A stretch of 64,000 nt of DNA from WHSM01 sp036375165 (GTDB lineage Bacteria > Actinomycetota > Actinomycetes > Mycobacteriales > Micromonosporaceae). The translations under genes were made by a program, and so were the position numbers. Under the pieces are notes generated by a model, which was given only the letters and a program-made list of their open reading frames with translations, was not told the DNA's origin and searched no databases. Below are positions 1 through 7,872 of this stretch, piece by piece. How positions within the stretch are numbered: the stretch's first letter is position 1; every line of letters begins with the position of its first letter. The stretch is from assembly GCA_036375165.1 (NCBI GenBank), contig DASUSI010000077.1, forward strand, positions 38,257-102,256, in the 5' to 3' direction.

Positions 1-144
1 CCGCCGGTCCGGGTTGAACAGCACGCTTCCCGCCAGGCCAGCCTGGAACAAGCCGTCCGCCACCTGGCTGGCCAGGCGTACCCCCAGCAGCCGGCGGAAC
101 CCTCCACTGGCGAGGACGGTTCGCAGGTCACCACGGGCGATCAC
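1..144 (-). CDS. MFS transporter, N-terminal part (cut by window edge)
   Basis: Forty-eight codons read in frame from a GTG at 144 to base 1. They begin with a short polar segment followed by FRRLLGVRLASQVADGLFQA, which resembles the first cytoplasmic stretch and first membrane helix of actinobacterial major facilitator superfamily transporters. The start is supported by a TAGGCT box at 151-156 ending six bases before the GTG, a layout seen at many genes in this window and typical of leaderless transcripts. Only the N-terminus is visible, so the substrate cannot be guessed. Confidence 0.6.
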   Translation of the reverse strand, partial: MIARGDLRTVLASGGFRRLLGVRLASQVADGLFQAGLAGSVLFNPDRR

Positions 145-150
145 GCCGCC

Positions 151-156
151 AGCCTA
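151..156 (-). promoter_or_regulatory. -10 box TAGGCT of a leaderless start
   Basis: TAGGCT read on the minus strand ends six bases before the GTG at 144, so transcription would begin at or next to the start codon. No Shine-Dalgarno is present. Confidence 0.5.
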
Positions 157-241
157 CGGCGGCGCGCCAAGGCGGCAATCTGGCCGTGTGCGTCCTCGGG
201 CGGGTACTCCGCGGCGAAGGCGCGGTCGCGAGCCGGGCGGC

Positions 242-451
242 TCAGTTGCAGCAGCCACCACCGCAGCAGCCGCCAGACGGTGCGGCCGCGCGGCCGGGGG
301 ACGCCGAACCTGCCAGTGCCACGGTGCTGAGCAGTTTCACCGTGTCCTCGTGGCCGTGCGGGCAGGAAGCCGGATCGTTCGACTCGCTCATCACCCGTCG
401 TACCTCGAAGGTCTCCGAGCAGTCACGGCAGCGGTACGCGTACGTGGGCAT
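242..451 (-). CDS. FmdB-type zinc ribbon protein
   Basis: This small 69-residue protein starts with MPTYAYRCRDC, the hallmark N-terminus of the FmdB/CxxC_CxxC regulatory-protein family. The first CxxC knuckle (C8, C11) is intact; the second metal site is CPHGH rather than CxxC, a variant I associate with actinobacterial members. The C-terminus is cysteine-rich (GGCCGGGCCN), which could bind additional metal. The start at 451 is chosen because the family always begins MPTYxYxC; a longer in-frame extension to 487 is not supported. The function of the family is unknown, probably metal-dependent regulation or binding. Confidence 0.85.
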   Translation of the reverse strand: MPTYAYRCRDCSETFEVRRVMSESNDPASCPHGHEDTVKLLSTVALAGSASPGRAAAPSGGCCGGGCCN

Positions 452-518
452 GTCGCGATTATCGGTCAGGCCACGTCTGATCCCCAAGACAAACAGCTGC
501 CGCCGCTGACCGACGCCT

Positions 519-572
519 GTCAGCTCGCTGACACGGCCCGTCAGCTTGACGGCCTGTTGACCGGCCCGTCAG
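519..572. repeat. operator-like repeats upstream of the 602 membrane protein
   Basis: An inverted repeat GTCAG-ctcg-CTGAC lies at 519-532, followed by two direct copies of CGGCCCGTCAG at 534-544 and 562-572, spaced by one 28-base repeat. All share a GTCAG core and sit between the divergent FmdB gene and the membrane protein. This could be a repressor or activator site; no regulator is identified. Confidence 0.3.
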
Positions 573-601
573 GCTCGCCCGATAACCACAGGGGAGGCTA
601 G

Positions 602-1390
602 ATGCGCACCGGAACCGCACAGGTACTCTTCGGATTCTTCGGGGCCCTGTTCGTCGCGTCGCAGGTGAACATCATCCTGCAGTTGGGTCCGGTGGCGGGG
701 GATCTGCTCCAGCTTCAGCTCACCACGTCGCCCGAGACTTTCCGCGGAATCCTCGAAGGCTGGAGTCCGGAGGATCTCAACCGTTACCGTTCCCACTTCG
801 CCTGGGACAGCGTTCATCCGTTGATATATGGCGGATTACTGGGGCTGTGGATGCTGGTGGTGCACCGGGAGCGCAGTTTCTCGCCCCGAGGGCTGCGAAT
901 CCTTCTGATCCTGGCGCTGGCATCGTCGATGCTGGATTACCTCGAGAACGCGATCCACCTCTACCTTGAGACCAACCGGGAGTCCATCAACGGTGGCACG
1001 GTGCTGATCGCAGCCGCCGCGGCCGGCGTGAAGTGGTTCTGCGCGGCGCTGGTGACTGTGCTTCTGACGCTGGCCAGCGTCCGGGCGCTCCTGGGCAACC
1101 GTTCAGGGGGGTCCGAGCGGTCGGCAGGGCGGGGTGCGGAGGGGTCCGACGCCGGGAAGTCCGGCGTGACGAAGCCCAGTTCCAGCAGGTCGGAGTCGGC
1201 TGGCGGCGCCGCCAAGACGGTGCCGGCCAGGACCGGCCCAGCCAAAACCGAGACCGCGAAGTCGGGCTCGGCGTCCGGGACGGCGGGATCCGATGCCGTG
1301 GCGGAGTCCGGTTCTTCCGGATCGAAGTCCGCACCGGAGGGCAAGTCCACGGCCATACCGAAGCAGACCTCGCGAAAGAAGCGGCGCTGA
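602..1390 (+). CDS. membrane protein with charged low-complexity tail, unknown function
   Basis: The protein has 262 residues and about four predicted membrane helices: residues 5-25, around 75-90, 98-115 and 138-160. An Ala/Ser/Lys/Gly-rich cytoplasmic-looking tail follows from about residue 168 to the end (KSTAIPKQTSRKKRR at the C-terminus). The start is preceded by a good ribosome-binding site (AGGGGAGG, 5 bases before the ATG). The helical part looks like an integral membrane protein of unknown function; I do not recognise a domain. It is transcribed alone and ends at a strong bidirectional hairpin at 1419-1453. Confidence 0.75.
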   Translation: MRTGTAQVLFGFFGALFVASQVNIILQLGPVAGDLLQLQLTTSPETFRGILEGWSPEDLNRYRSHFAWDSVHPLIYGGLLGLWMLVVHRERSFSPRGLRILLILALASSMLDYLENAIHLYLETNRESINGGTVLIAAAAAGVKWFCAALVTVLLTLASVRALLGNRSGGSERSAGRGAEGSDAGKSGVTKPSSSRSESAGGAAKTVPARTGPAKTETAKSGSASGTAGSDAVAESGSSGSKSAPEGKSTAIPKQTSRKKRR

Positions 1391-1418
1391 GTCGCATCCT
1401 GACGCTCGCGCTCTGACC

Positions 1419-1453
1419 ACGGCCCTCTCCCGAGCCGATCGGGAGAGGGCCGT
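1419..1453. terminator. bidirectional terminator hairpin
   Basis: A perfect 15-bp stem (1419-1433 with 1439-1453) with a five-base loop lies between the convergent membrane-protein and SGNH-hydrolase genes. There is no U-tract, as is common in actinobacteria. Confidence 0.8.
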
Positions 1454-1506
1454 TCACTTGGGACGGTGCCCGCCGCGCGGGTGGTGGCGGGCACCGTCGG
1501 TTGGCC

Positions 1507-3108
1507 TCAGTAGGCGCTGTCCGGAATCCAGTCGTTGTACCCGAAACCGACCGTGCCGGTCTGGGTCTCCCAACGCCAGATCTGCAACGAGTCAGCCGCG
1601 TTGCAGGTTCTCAGCCACAGTTTGCCCCCGGCGGCATTGCTGGGAGCGGCGACGCAGAGGCTGGTGTTGGAGGCGTTGCGGATCAGCCCGTTGTCGAACC
1701 GCCACTGCTGGTTGGTGCCACCGTGGCAGTTGTAGACGATCAGCAGCCGGTCGGCCCCGACGCCGCCCTCCGCGTCGGCGCACCTGTCGTGGGTGAGTTC
1801 GATGTGGAGGGACAGGTTGGGCGAGTCGTACCACCAGCCCTGGTTGCCGCCACCGTTGCAGGACGCCAGAAGCAGGTCGTAACCGTTGCGTGTGGAGTAG
1901 CCCTGGGACTCCATGCAGAGGCTCGATGCCGCGTTGCGCAGCTGCCGGAAGCTGAGCAGTCCGCCGTACAGCCGGGTCGTGTTGGTGGACTTGGGGTCGA
2001 CGCAGGTCGCGGTCTGCAGGCCGGAGTTGTAGAACGCGCCCATGCAGGCCCCGAACGCGCCGTGGCCCCGGTAGTTCGGGTGGTACGACTGGCGGTAGGT
2101 GTTCCCGTCGAACGGGTCCCCACCGCTGGAGGTCAGGCCCGACACCCAGGTGAGCTCGGTGCAGGGCTCATGACCGGCGAGCAGCCGACTGGCGTCGAGG
2201 TATTTGACTCCGGTGTTGAGCGCCGCCCTGCGGATCTGCGCCTCGAACATGGGTACGACCTTGTTACGGCCGAACGCCGTGTCCTCGAGGTACAGCATGC
2301 AGCCACCGCCGGACCAGCCGGGGAAGTTGGGGTTGTCCTCGACGTCCGGGGAGACCGGGCTGGGGTAGCTCATCGCCACCATCTGGTAGTCGGTGGCGAG
2401 GTAGCCGGCGTTGGTCATGGTCTGCTTGATGTTGTTGATCGCGGTGGCGAGGTTGTTCCCGGAGACCGTGACCCGGGCCGCGACGCCGTTGGTGTAGTCC
2501 GGCCAGCACGGGCCAAGGAAGAAGATCCGGTTGATGGTGCAGTCGGTCATCACCGGGCCGAACTCGATGCCGCCGGAGTCGTTGGCGCTGGCGACCACCC
2601 AGATCAGCTTGATGTGGAGGTTCCGCGCCTTGATCGCCAGATAGTCGCCCTGGTTGAGCTCGTCCCACTGCCGTACGCCGCTGCCGTAGATCAGGTTCTG
2701 GGTGGTGGCTCCGGAACAGGCCAGGTTGTAGCTCTTGTTGACCGCGATGCCGGTGCGGTGGACACCGGCGTGCAGCGCCCGGTGGCACCAGTTCTGGTCG
2801 CCGTCTCCGTCGTCGTCGCCGTTGGTGCCGCGCTCGTACGGGCCCTGGCCCTCGCCGGAGATCTCACTGTCTCCCATGGTGACGATGGCGGTCTGGCGCT
2901 CGTACAGCGGGCGGATTCCCGGGCTGCCGTACAGGGCGGTGGCCTCGGCGGCCCGGATCTGTTCCAGGTTCGCCGGTAGTGGCGTGGCCGCCGAGGCCGG
3001 GCTGGCGGCCAGGGCGCCTACCGCCATCACGGTGGCGGTCCCGGTGACCAGTGCGGTCAGGGTTCTGGTGCTGGGTCTGAGGTTTCTCAGCCAGCCGGGT
3101 AGCAACAT
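1507..3108 (-). CDS. secreted SGNH hydrolase with C-terminal ricin-type lectin domain
   Basis: This is a 533-residue exported esterase/lipase-like enzyme. A signal peptide spans about residues 1-40 (Arg-containing start, hydrophobic ALVTGTATVMAVGALAA, then ASPASA). The SGNH/GDSL domain follows: the nucleophile block reads TMGDSEISGEGQG, a later block has ASANDSGG, and the C-terminal part has SYHPNYRGH, giving candidate catalytic Ser and Asp/His. From about residue 400 a ricin B beta-trefoil domain carries the repeated Q-x-W-like motifs NQGWWY, NQQWRF and LQIWRW, suggesting carbohydrate binding. The start at 3108 has GGAGGAAGCCGAG upstream; the ATG-like extension to 3186 would bury the signal peptide. 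Its substrate is unknown; an extracellular polysaccharide ester is plausible. Confidence 0.88.
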   Translation of the reverse strand: MLLPGWLRNLRPSTRTLTALVTGTATVMAVGALAASPASAATPLPANLEQIRAAEATALYGSPGIRPLYERQTAIVTMGDSEISGEGQGPYERGTNGDDDGDGDQNWCHRALHAGVHRTGIAVNKSYNLACSGATTQNLIYGSGVRQWDELNQGDYLAIKARNLHIKLIWVVASANDSGGIEFGPVMTDCTINRIFFLGPCWPDYTNGVAARVTVSGNNLATAINNIKQTMTNAGYLATDYQMVAMSYPSPVSPDVEDNPNFPGWSGGGCMLYLEDTAFGRNKVVPMFEAQIRRAALNTGVKYLDASRLLAGHEPCTELTWVSGLTSSGGDPFDGNTYRQSYHPNYRGHGAFGACMGAFYNSGLQTATCVDPKSTNTTRLYGGLLSFRQLRNAASSLCMESQGYSTRNGYDLLLASCNGGGNQGWWYDSPNLSLHIELTHDRCADAEGGVGADRLLIVYNCHGGTNQQWRFDNGLIRNASNTSLCVAAPSNAAGGKLWLRTCNAADSLQIWRWETQTGTVGFGYNDWIPDSAY

Positions 3109-3289
3109 CTCGGCTTCCTCCCCAGGATTTGGTCCGGGTGACTTGGCTGGCGTGGTGGTGGTCGCATTTGACCCGATGTGAACCAAGTCACTGTGGCGCC
3201 GAGACTATCTACTCACTGGTAAACATGAAACCCTCTCTCTTCTGTGTCCCTGGACAGGGTGAAACAGGGACCTTCCGCCGGACGTCCTG

Positions 3290-3304
3290 CCACGTCGGAC
3301 GTGG
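3290..3304. repeat. palindrome CCACGT-cgg-ACGTGG
   Basis: A perfect 6-bp inverted repeat lies in the 286-bp gap between the divergent SGNH-hydrolase and methyltransferase genes. It is a possible operator; nothing else distinguishes this gap apart from the AT-richer stretch at 3200-3240 that probably holds the SGNH promoter. Confidence 0.3.
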
Positions 3305-3394
3305 TGCCTCGCCCGGCCGTCCGCGACGTTCGGGGGCCCGGATCCGTCATCCCAGTGAGTGGTCGGCGTCCCAGCGGCTGGCAGCATTGTCGGA

Positions 3395-3880
3395 GTGCGG
3401 TGGACGGTTTACGACTCACCGGTCGGCGAGTTGTTGCTGGGTGCGAACCGGGAAGCGCTGTGTCGGCTGAGTTTCACCGGGGCGCGTCCGGCCCCGGCGG
3501 CACGTGCGGACGGCGACCCGGCCCTGGTCGCCACCTCAGCGGAGTTGGACGAATACTTCGCGGGCCGGCTGACCCAGTTCACAGTGCCGCTCTCGCTGGC
3601 CGGCAGCGAGTTCGAGCGACGGGTGTGGGCGGCGCTGCTGAAGATCCCGTACGGCGAGACCCGAAGCTACGGCGGGATCGCCAGGGCGGCCGGCGAGCCG
3701 GACGCCGCGCGAGCGGTCGGCATCGCCAACAATCACAACCCGGTCGCGATCATCGTGCCGTGTCACCGGGTGATTGGGGCCGATGGGAAACTGGTCGGGT
3801 ACGGCGGTGGGTTGGCCACCAAGCGAACCCTCCTGGAATTGGAGGCCCGCGTCAGCATCGAACGGGATTTCGCGATCTGA
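3395..3880 (+). CDS. ogt: methylated-DNA-protein-cysteine methyltransferase
   Basis: The enzyme repairs O6-methylguanine by transferring the alkyl group to its own cysteine in a suicide reaction. The 161-residue protein has an N-terminal ribonuclease-like domain (WTVYDSPVGELLL) and the C-terminal DNA-binding/active-site domain with the hallmark IVPCHRVIG; the acceptor is Cys123. The helix-turn-helix region FERRVWAALLKIPYGETRSYGGIA is also typical. The GTG at 3395 gives the family-typical N-terminus VRWTVYDS; an in-frame GTG at 3359 would add 12 poorly conserved residues. It appears monocistronic. Confidence 0.93.
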   Translation: MRWTVYDSPVGELLLGANREALCRLSFTGARPAPAARADGDPALVATSAELDEYFAGRLTQFTVPLSLAGSEFERRVWAALLKIPYGETRSYGGIARAAGEPDAARAVGIANNHNPVAIIVPCHRVIGADGKLVGYGGGLATKRTLLELEARVSIERDFAI

Positions 3881-4221
3881 AGGACATTCCAGTGGTGACA
3901 TTGGACTAATTTCCAGGAGTGTCCACAGGCGACCTCGGCCGGCTTCAGGGCTGTGACCTGCGGCGGGCCACATTGGTGAGGACCGTACTTCCGGAACATC
4001 AGTCCATGTCGCCGATTGGGTCACCCCGAGCGGGTCCTTTTGTGGTTGAATGTCCGGCGCGGTGACCTGCCGTAGCCATGACCGCACTCAAACAGGGTGC
4101 GTGGAAGTCTCGCAGTCCAGTGCTGTCCGGGACCTACATAGCGAGCTGCCGACGGACCTCGGCGGCCACAGGGGTTGAACTGCCGTGGCACAGCTGGACC
4201 CGACCGCAGGAGGCGGCGATC
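3881..4221. other. 341-bp intergenic region
   Basis: No convincing gene. An imperfect inverted repeat, GGACATTCC at 3881-3892 against GGAGTGTCC at 3916-3925, could be a weak terminator for ogt. The rest is presumably the upstream region of the XRE regulator; I see no clear promoter. Confidence 0.4.
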
Positions 4222-5043
4222 TTGGCAACAATGGCTGGTCCGACCGTGGTGCGTCGGCAACTCGGTCGCACCCTGAAGCGGATGCGGACATCCGCCGGGG
4301 TCTCGGTGGACCAGGTGGTAGCGCACCGGGAGTTGGGGATCTCCCGGGCAAAGCTCTACCGGATGGAAGCCGGTCAGCACCCGGTCAAACCACAGGACGT
4401 GATGGTGCTCTGCCAGTACCTCGGTACCCCACAGGAGGAGACCAGGAGACTGGTATCACTCGCACTAGCCACCCAGGCTCCCAGCGACACCGGGATTCCG
4501 GCGTGGTTTCAGCTCTTCCGGGACCTGGAGCAGGTGGCCTCCCGGATCCGGGCGTACGACGGCGAGCTGGTGCCCGGGCTGCTACAGACCGCGGACTACG
4601 CCCGCGCGGTGTACCGGGCGACCCGCCCGGAGGAGTCCGAGGAGGCCGTCGAGCATCAGGTGACACTCCGCATGGAGCGCCAGGAGAGATTTTTCGCCCG
4701 TGACCCGGCACCGCAGTTCGTAGCCGTTGTGGACGAGGCGGTGCTCACCCGCAGAGTGGGCAGCCGGGAAGTGATCCGGGACCAGATCCAGCACCTGCAC
4801 CGTCTGAACCAGCGGGGAGCCGCCGACATCAGGCTGTTGCCGTTCGCCGCCGGAGCGCACGCCGCGATGACCGGTGCGTTCCAGATCCTCGACTTCGACG
4901 ATCCCGAGGACCCCGACCTCGTCTACCTGGAGCCGCACGTTGGAGGCCGGTACCTGCAGAAATCGGAGGTGACCGCCGAGTACTGCCGCCTCTGGGATCT
5001 GGCCTGTGGCACAGCGATACCTCTCAAGGAGTTCTCACGATGA
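4222..5043 (+). CDS. XRE-family regulator with DUF5753 domain
   Basis: This cytoplasmic DNA-binding protein has about 273 residues. A helix-turn-helix covers about residues 8-65 (RRQLGRTLKRMR ... ISRAKLYRMEAGQ), and a DUF5753 domain follows from about residue 95 (ELVPGLLQTADYARAVYR is its hallmark). Such proteins pair with a small DUF397 protein, and here the DUF397 gene overlaps the stop by four bases (ATGA at 5040). Known relatives include WhiJ-type developmental regulators of Streptomyces. AGGAGG at 4208-4213 lies eight bases from a TTG at 4222, which favours that start; the ATG at 4231 is the alternative and changes only three residues. Confidence 0.9.
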   Translation: MATMAGPTVVRRQLGRTLKRMRTSAGVSVDQVVAHRELGISRAKLYRMEAGQHPVKPQDVMVLCQYLGTPQEETRRLVSLALATQAPSDTGIPAWFQLFRDLEQVASRIRAYDGELVPGLLQTADYARAVYRATRPEESEEAVEHQVTLRMERQERFFARDPAPQFVAVVDEAVLTRRVGSREVIRDQIQHLHRLNQRGAADIRLLPFAAGAHAAMTGAFQILDFDDPEDPDLVYLEPHVGGRYLQKSEVTAEYCRLWDLACGTAIPLKEFSR

Positions 5044-5243
5044 GCACCACGCGGTGGGTCAAGGCCCGCAGCAGCGGGGGTAACGGAGGCAATTGCATCG
5101 AGTTGCGGCGCAACGGCGAGGTGATCGAGTTGCGGGACAGCAAGGACGCGGGCGGGCCGGTGCTGCGGTTCTGGCCAGCGGAGCTGAACGCGTTCCTGGA
5201 CGGTGCCCGCAACGGCGAGTTCGACCACCTGCTCGACCGCTGA
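5040..5243 (+). CDS. DUF397 protein
   Basis: A 67-residue protein with the DUF397 signature: W-x-K-A-R-S-S-G-G-N-G-G-N-C near the N-terminus, then ELRDSKD and an F-x-x-G-A-R-N-G-E-F-D ending. DUF397 proteins are small partners of XRE/DUF5753 regulators and are thought to modulate them in actinobacterial development. AAGGAG lies nine bases before the start, and the four-base overlap with the upstream gene implies translational coupling. A second such pair is at 30387-31477. Confidence 0.9.
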   Translation: MSTTRWVKARSSGGNGGNCIELRRNGEVIELRDSKDAGGPVLRFWPAELNAFLDGARNGEFDHLLDR

Positions 5244-5354
5244 ACCACCACACGGGGGCCACAAACCTCGGTTCGCCGCCAATCGACTCGGCGGGTCTTC
5301 CACCCGGAGGGCCGGGGCCGGTCCCGGGTGAGGGGTCCGACCCCGGCGAAGGGT

Positions 5355-6434
5355 TCAACGGTCGATCTCGCCGCGGATGAACCTCTCGACCAGCTCCCGC
5401 GCCTCGCCGTCCGGATACTGCTCCGGCGGTGACTTCATCAGGTAGCTCGATGCCGAGAGGATCGGCCCGCCGATCCCTCGGTCAAGCGCCAGCTTCACCG
5501 CCCGGATCGCGTCGATGATGATGCCCGCCGAGTTGGGGGAGTCCCAGACCTCGAGCTTCAGCTCGGCGTTCAACGGCACGTCGCCGAACGCCCGCCCTTC
5601 CAGCCGGATGTACGCCCACTTCCGGTCGTCCAGCCACGGGACGTGGTCGCTGGGACCGATGTGGACGGTGCCCTTGTCCATCTCGTGCGGGATCTGGGAC
5701 GTGACCGACTGGGTCTTCGAGATCTTCTTCGAAACCAGCCGCTCGCGTTCCAGCATGTTCATGAAATCCATGTTGCCGCCGAAGTTCAGCTGGTACGTGC
5801 GCAGCACCTCCACACCGCGCTCCTCGAACAGCCGGGACAGCACCCGGTGCACGATCGTCGCGCCGACCTGTGACTTGATGTCGTCACCCACGATCGGAAG
5901 GCCCGCCGCGGTGAACTTCGCCGCCCACTCCGGGTCGCTGGCGATGAAGACCGGAAGCGCGTTGACGAAGCCGCAGCCCGCGTCGATGGCGCACTGCGCG
6001 TAAAACTTGTCCGCCTCCTCCGAGCCCACCGGCAGGTACGACACCAGCACGTCGACCTCGGCGGCGCGCAGTGCCACCACCACGTCCACCGCTGCCTCGT
6101 CAGACTCCTCGATGGTCTCCCGGTAGTACCGACCGAGCCCGTCCAGGGTCGGACCCCGCTGCACCGTGACCCCGGTCGGCGCCACGTCGCAGATCTTGAT
6201 GGTGTTGTTCTCGCTGGCCACGATGGCCTCCGCGAGGTCCCGGCCGACCTTCTTGGCGTCCACGTCGAACGCCGCGACGACCTCCACGTCGTGTACGTGA
6301 TAGTCGCCGAACATGACGTGCATCAGGCCGGGTACGCGATCGGCGGGGTCGGCGTTCCGGTAGTACTCGACGCCCTGGATCAGCGACGAGGCGCAGTTGC
6401 CGACACCGACAATGGCGACGCGAACCGAACCCAT
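5355..6434 (-). CDS. ino1: inositol-3-phosphate synthase
   Basis: The enzyme converts glucose-6-phosphate to 1L-myo-inositol-1-phosphate with NAD, the first step toward phosphatidylinositol, mycothiol and related actinobacterial inositol compounds. The 359-residue protein starts MGSVRVAIVGVGNCASSL, a Rossmann NAD-binding motif, and has the family blocks LNFGGNMDFMNM, IGPSDHVPWL and DSPNSAGIIIDAIRA. The length matches the short actinobacterial/archaeal form. The start at 6434 has GAAGGAGG eight bases upstream. It lies 20 bases downstream of padR on the same strand, so the two form an operon that PadR probably represses. Confidence 0.95.
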   Translation of the reverse strand: MGSVRVAIVGVGNCASSLIQGVEYYRNADPADRVPGLMHVMFGDYHVHDVEVVAAFDVDAKKVGRDLAEAIVASENNTIKICDVAPTGVTVQRGPTLDGLGRYYRETIEESDEAAVDVVVALRAAEVDVLVSYLPVGSEEADKFYAQCAIDAGCGFVNALPVFIASDPEWAAKFTAAGLPIVGDDIKSQVGATIVHRVLSRLFEERGVEVLRTYQLNFGGNMDFMNMLERERLVSKKISKTQSVTSQIPHEMDKGTVHIGPSDHVPWLDDRKWAYIRLEGRAFGDVPLNAELKLEVWDSPNSAGIIIDAIRAVKLALDRGIGGPILSASSYLMKSPPEQYPDGEARELVERFIRGEIDR

Positions 6435-6454
6435 CGCGCGTGCCTCCTTCTTGG

Positions 6455-7138
6455 TCACGGCCGCCCCGTGCCGCGATCGTCTCGCGGCCCGGTCTGGCCC
6501 GGATCATGGTGAGTGGATGGTCTGGTCGAACCGGTGCCCGTCCCGGATCCGAGGCCACGCGGGCTCCCTGGAGGTTCGATCACGGTCACGGTCGGGGGTT
6601 GCCCGGCCCGTTCGGAGGCGATCAGTTCCTCCAACCAGCGCACCTCCCGGTCGCAGGCCTCCAGACCATGGCGCTGCAACTCCAGGGTGTACTCGTCGAG
6701 CCGTTCCGCCGCGCGGGACAGCGTCTCACGCAGGCCCTCCCGCCGTTCCTCGACCCGGCGCCGCCGGCCCTCCAGGATCCGCAGCCGGGTCGCCGAGTCG
6801 GTACGGGCGAAGAACGCGAAATGCACCCCGAAGCCGGGATCCCCGTACGTCTCCGGCCCGGCCTGGGCGAGCAGGTCCTGGAACCGCTCCTTTCCCTCGG
6901 CGGTGAGCCGGTACACGATCTTGCCTCGGCGGCCGGTCAGCGGCGGCGGCGTGCTCCCCGGATCCGGTGCGTGCTCGGTGATCCACCCGGTCTCCCGCAT
7001 CCGGCGAAGTGTCGGATAGAGGGAGCCGTAGCTGATCGCGGCACGGAATGCCCCGAGCAGTGTGGTGAGCCGCTTGCGTAGTTCGTAGCCGTGCATCGGA
7101 CCTTCGTGCAGCAGACCGAGGATGGCGAGTTCGAGCAT
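6455..7138 (-). CDS. PadR-family transcriptional regulator
   Basis: A 227-residue repressor-type protein. The winged-helix domain at residues 1-85 begins MLELAILGLLHEGPMHGYEL and contains SYGSLYPTLRRM, the PadR recognition-helix signature. A helical dimerisation domain follows (about 95-180), and then a Pro/Gly/Thr-rich disordered tail of about 45 residues. It is transcribed with ino1. A perfect dyad at 7186-7208, immediately downstream of the -10 box, is the likely autoregulatory operator. The ligand is unknown; an inositol- or cell-envelope-related signal would make sense from the context, but this is inference. Confidence 0.92.
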   Translation of the reverse strand: MLELAILGLLHEGPMHGYELRKRLTTLLGAFRAAISYGSLYPTLRRMRETGWITEHAPDPGSTPPPLTGRRGKIVYRLTAEGKERFQDLLAQAGPETYGDPGFGVHFAFFARTDSATRLRILEGRRRRVEERREGLRETLSRAAERLDEYTLELQRHGLEACDREVRWLEELIASERAGQPPTVTVIEPPGSPRGLGSGTGTGSTRPSTHHDPGQTGPRDDRGTGRP

Positions 7139-7185
7139 CTGTCACGCCTCCTCAAGCGGTACGGAACACATCTCTGCGCAATGGC

Positions 7186-7208
7186 CGATGTATCGGCCCG
7201 ATACATCG
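7186..7208 (-). promoter_or_regulatory. PadR operator (perfect 11-bp dyad)
   Basis: CGATGTATCGG and its exact complement CCGATACATCG flank a single central base. The ATGT...ACAT arrangement is the known PadR-family pattern. The dyad lies just downstream of the promoter of padR-ino1, positioned to block transcription initiation. Confidence 0.8.
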
Positions 7209-7212
7209 AGAG

Positions 7213-7239
7213 ACTATAGAGCAGCGACAAAAGCGGCAA
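7213..7239 (-). promoter_or_regulatory. promoter of padR-ino1
   Basis: On the minus strand a -10 box TATAGT (7213-7218) lies 15 bases from TTGCCG (7234-7239), a tolerable -35 at short spacing. The PadR dyad begins five bases after the -10 box. Confidence 0.5.
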
Positions 7240-7334
7240 CACAGCGTGCGTTTTGGTGCTGTGAGGTCGTGTAATCGGATGATTTGTCAGGATCTTGTGG
7301 TGACTGGCGGGTGCGCAGCGTACGACTGACCGCG

Positions 7335-7340
7335 TACCCT
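7335..7340 (+). promoter_or_regulatory. -10 box TACCCT of a leaderless start
   Basis: TACCCT ends six bases before the GTG at 7347, and no Shine-Dalgarno intervenes. Confidence 0.55.
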
Positions 7341-7346
7341 CGGGGC

Positions 7347-7751
7347 GTGCGCACCCAGCGGCAGGTGGTCGACTACTCGCTCCAGAAGCGAGCGCTGCTG
7401 CGCGAGGTCTACTCCGGCCGCGTCGGTGTGTATGAGGTGTGCGACGCCTCCCCGTACCTCAAGAGCGCGGCCAGATATCACGGTGAACAGGCCCAGACCC
7501 GCTGCCCGGTGTGTCGCCGCGAGAACCTCTGGCAGGTGCACTACATATACGGGGACGAACTCCGTCACGCCGCGGGGCAGGCCCGTAGCCGGGCCGAGCT
7601 TCGCCTCCTGGCCATGACCTACCGTGAGTTCCAGGTGTATGTGGTGGAGGTCTGCCGCTCCTGCGACTGGAACCATCTCGTCGAGCAGTACCTGCTCGGC
7701 CGTGACGGCCTCAGCGAGTCGGACCCGGCCCGCCGTGAGGCGGCCGAGTGA
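7347..7751 (+). CDS. DUF5318 family protein (zinc-ribbon-like)
   Basis: A 134-residue cytoplasmic protein starting VRTQRQVVDYSLQKRALL. It has two CxxC pairs, CPVCRR and CRSCDW, which could form a zinc site. I recognise it as the actinobacterial DUF5318 family, of unknown function, usually next to the penicillin-binding protein gene as it is here. The GTG at 7347 is chosen because of the leaderless -10 box and family length; an upstream in-frame start at 7284 would add unconserved residues. Confidence 0.8.
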   Translation: MRTQRQVVDYSLQKRALLREVYSGRVGVYEVCDASPYLKSAARYHGEQAQTRCPVCRRENLWQVHYIYGDELRHAAGQARSRAELRLLAMTYREFQVYVVEVCRSCDWNHLVEQYLLGRDGLSESDPARREAAE

Positions 7752-7872
7752 GGGCTGCGGTTCGGGGTCGAGAAGGTAACCTCGGCCCCAGCGGCAGGAT
7801 GGCCGTACTCCGACAGCTGGCCACATCCGTACCGGGCGGTGTGCTTCGACCGCCCCCGACCGGCATGGTGTT

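Noticed and set aside
1501..2979. Plus-strand 492-residue ORF antisense to the SGNH hydrolase
   Set aside because: Valine/glycine/alanine-rich shadow with no domain; the minus strand has signal peptide, catalytic and lectin motifs.
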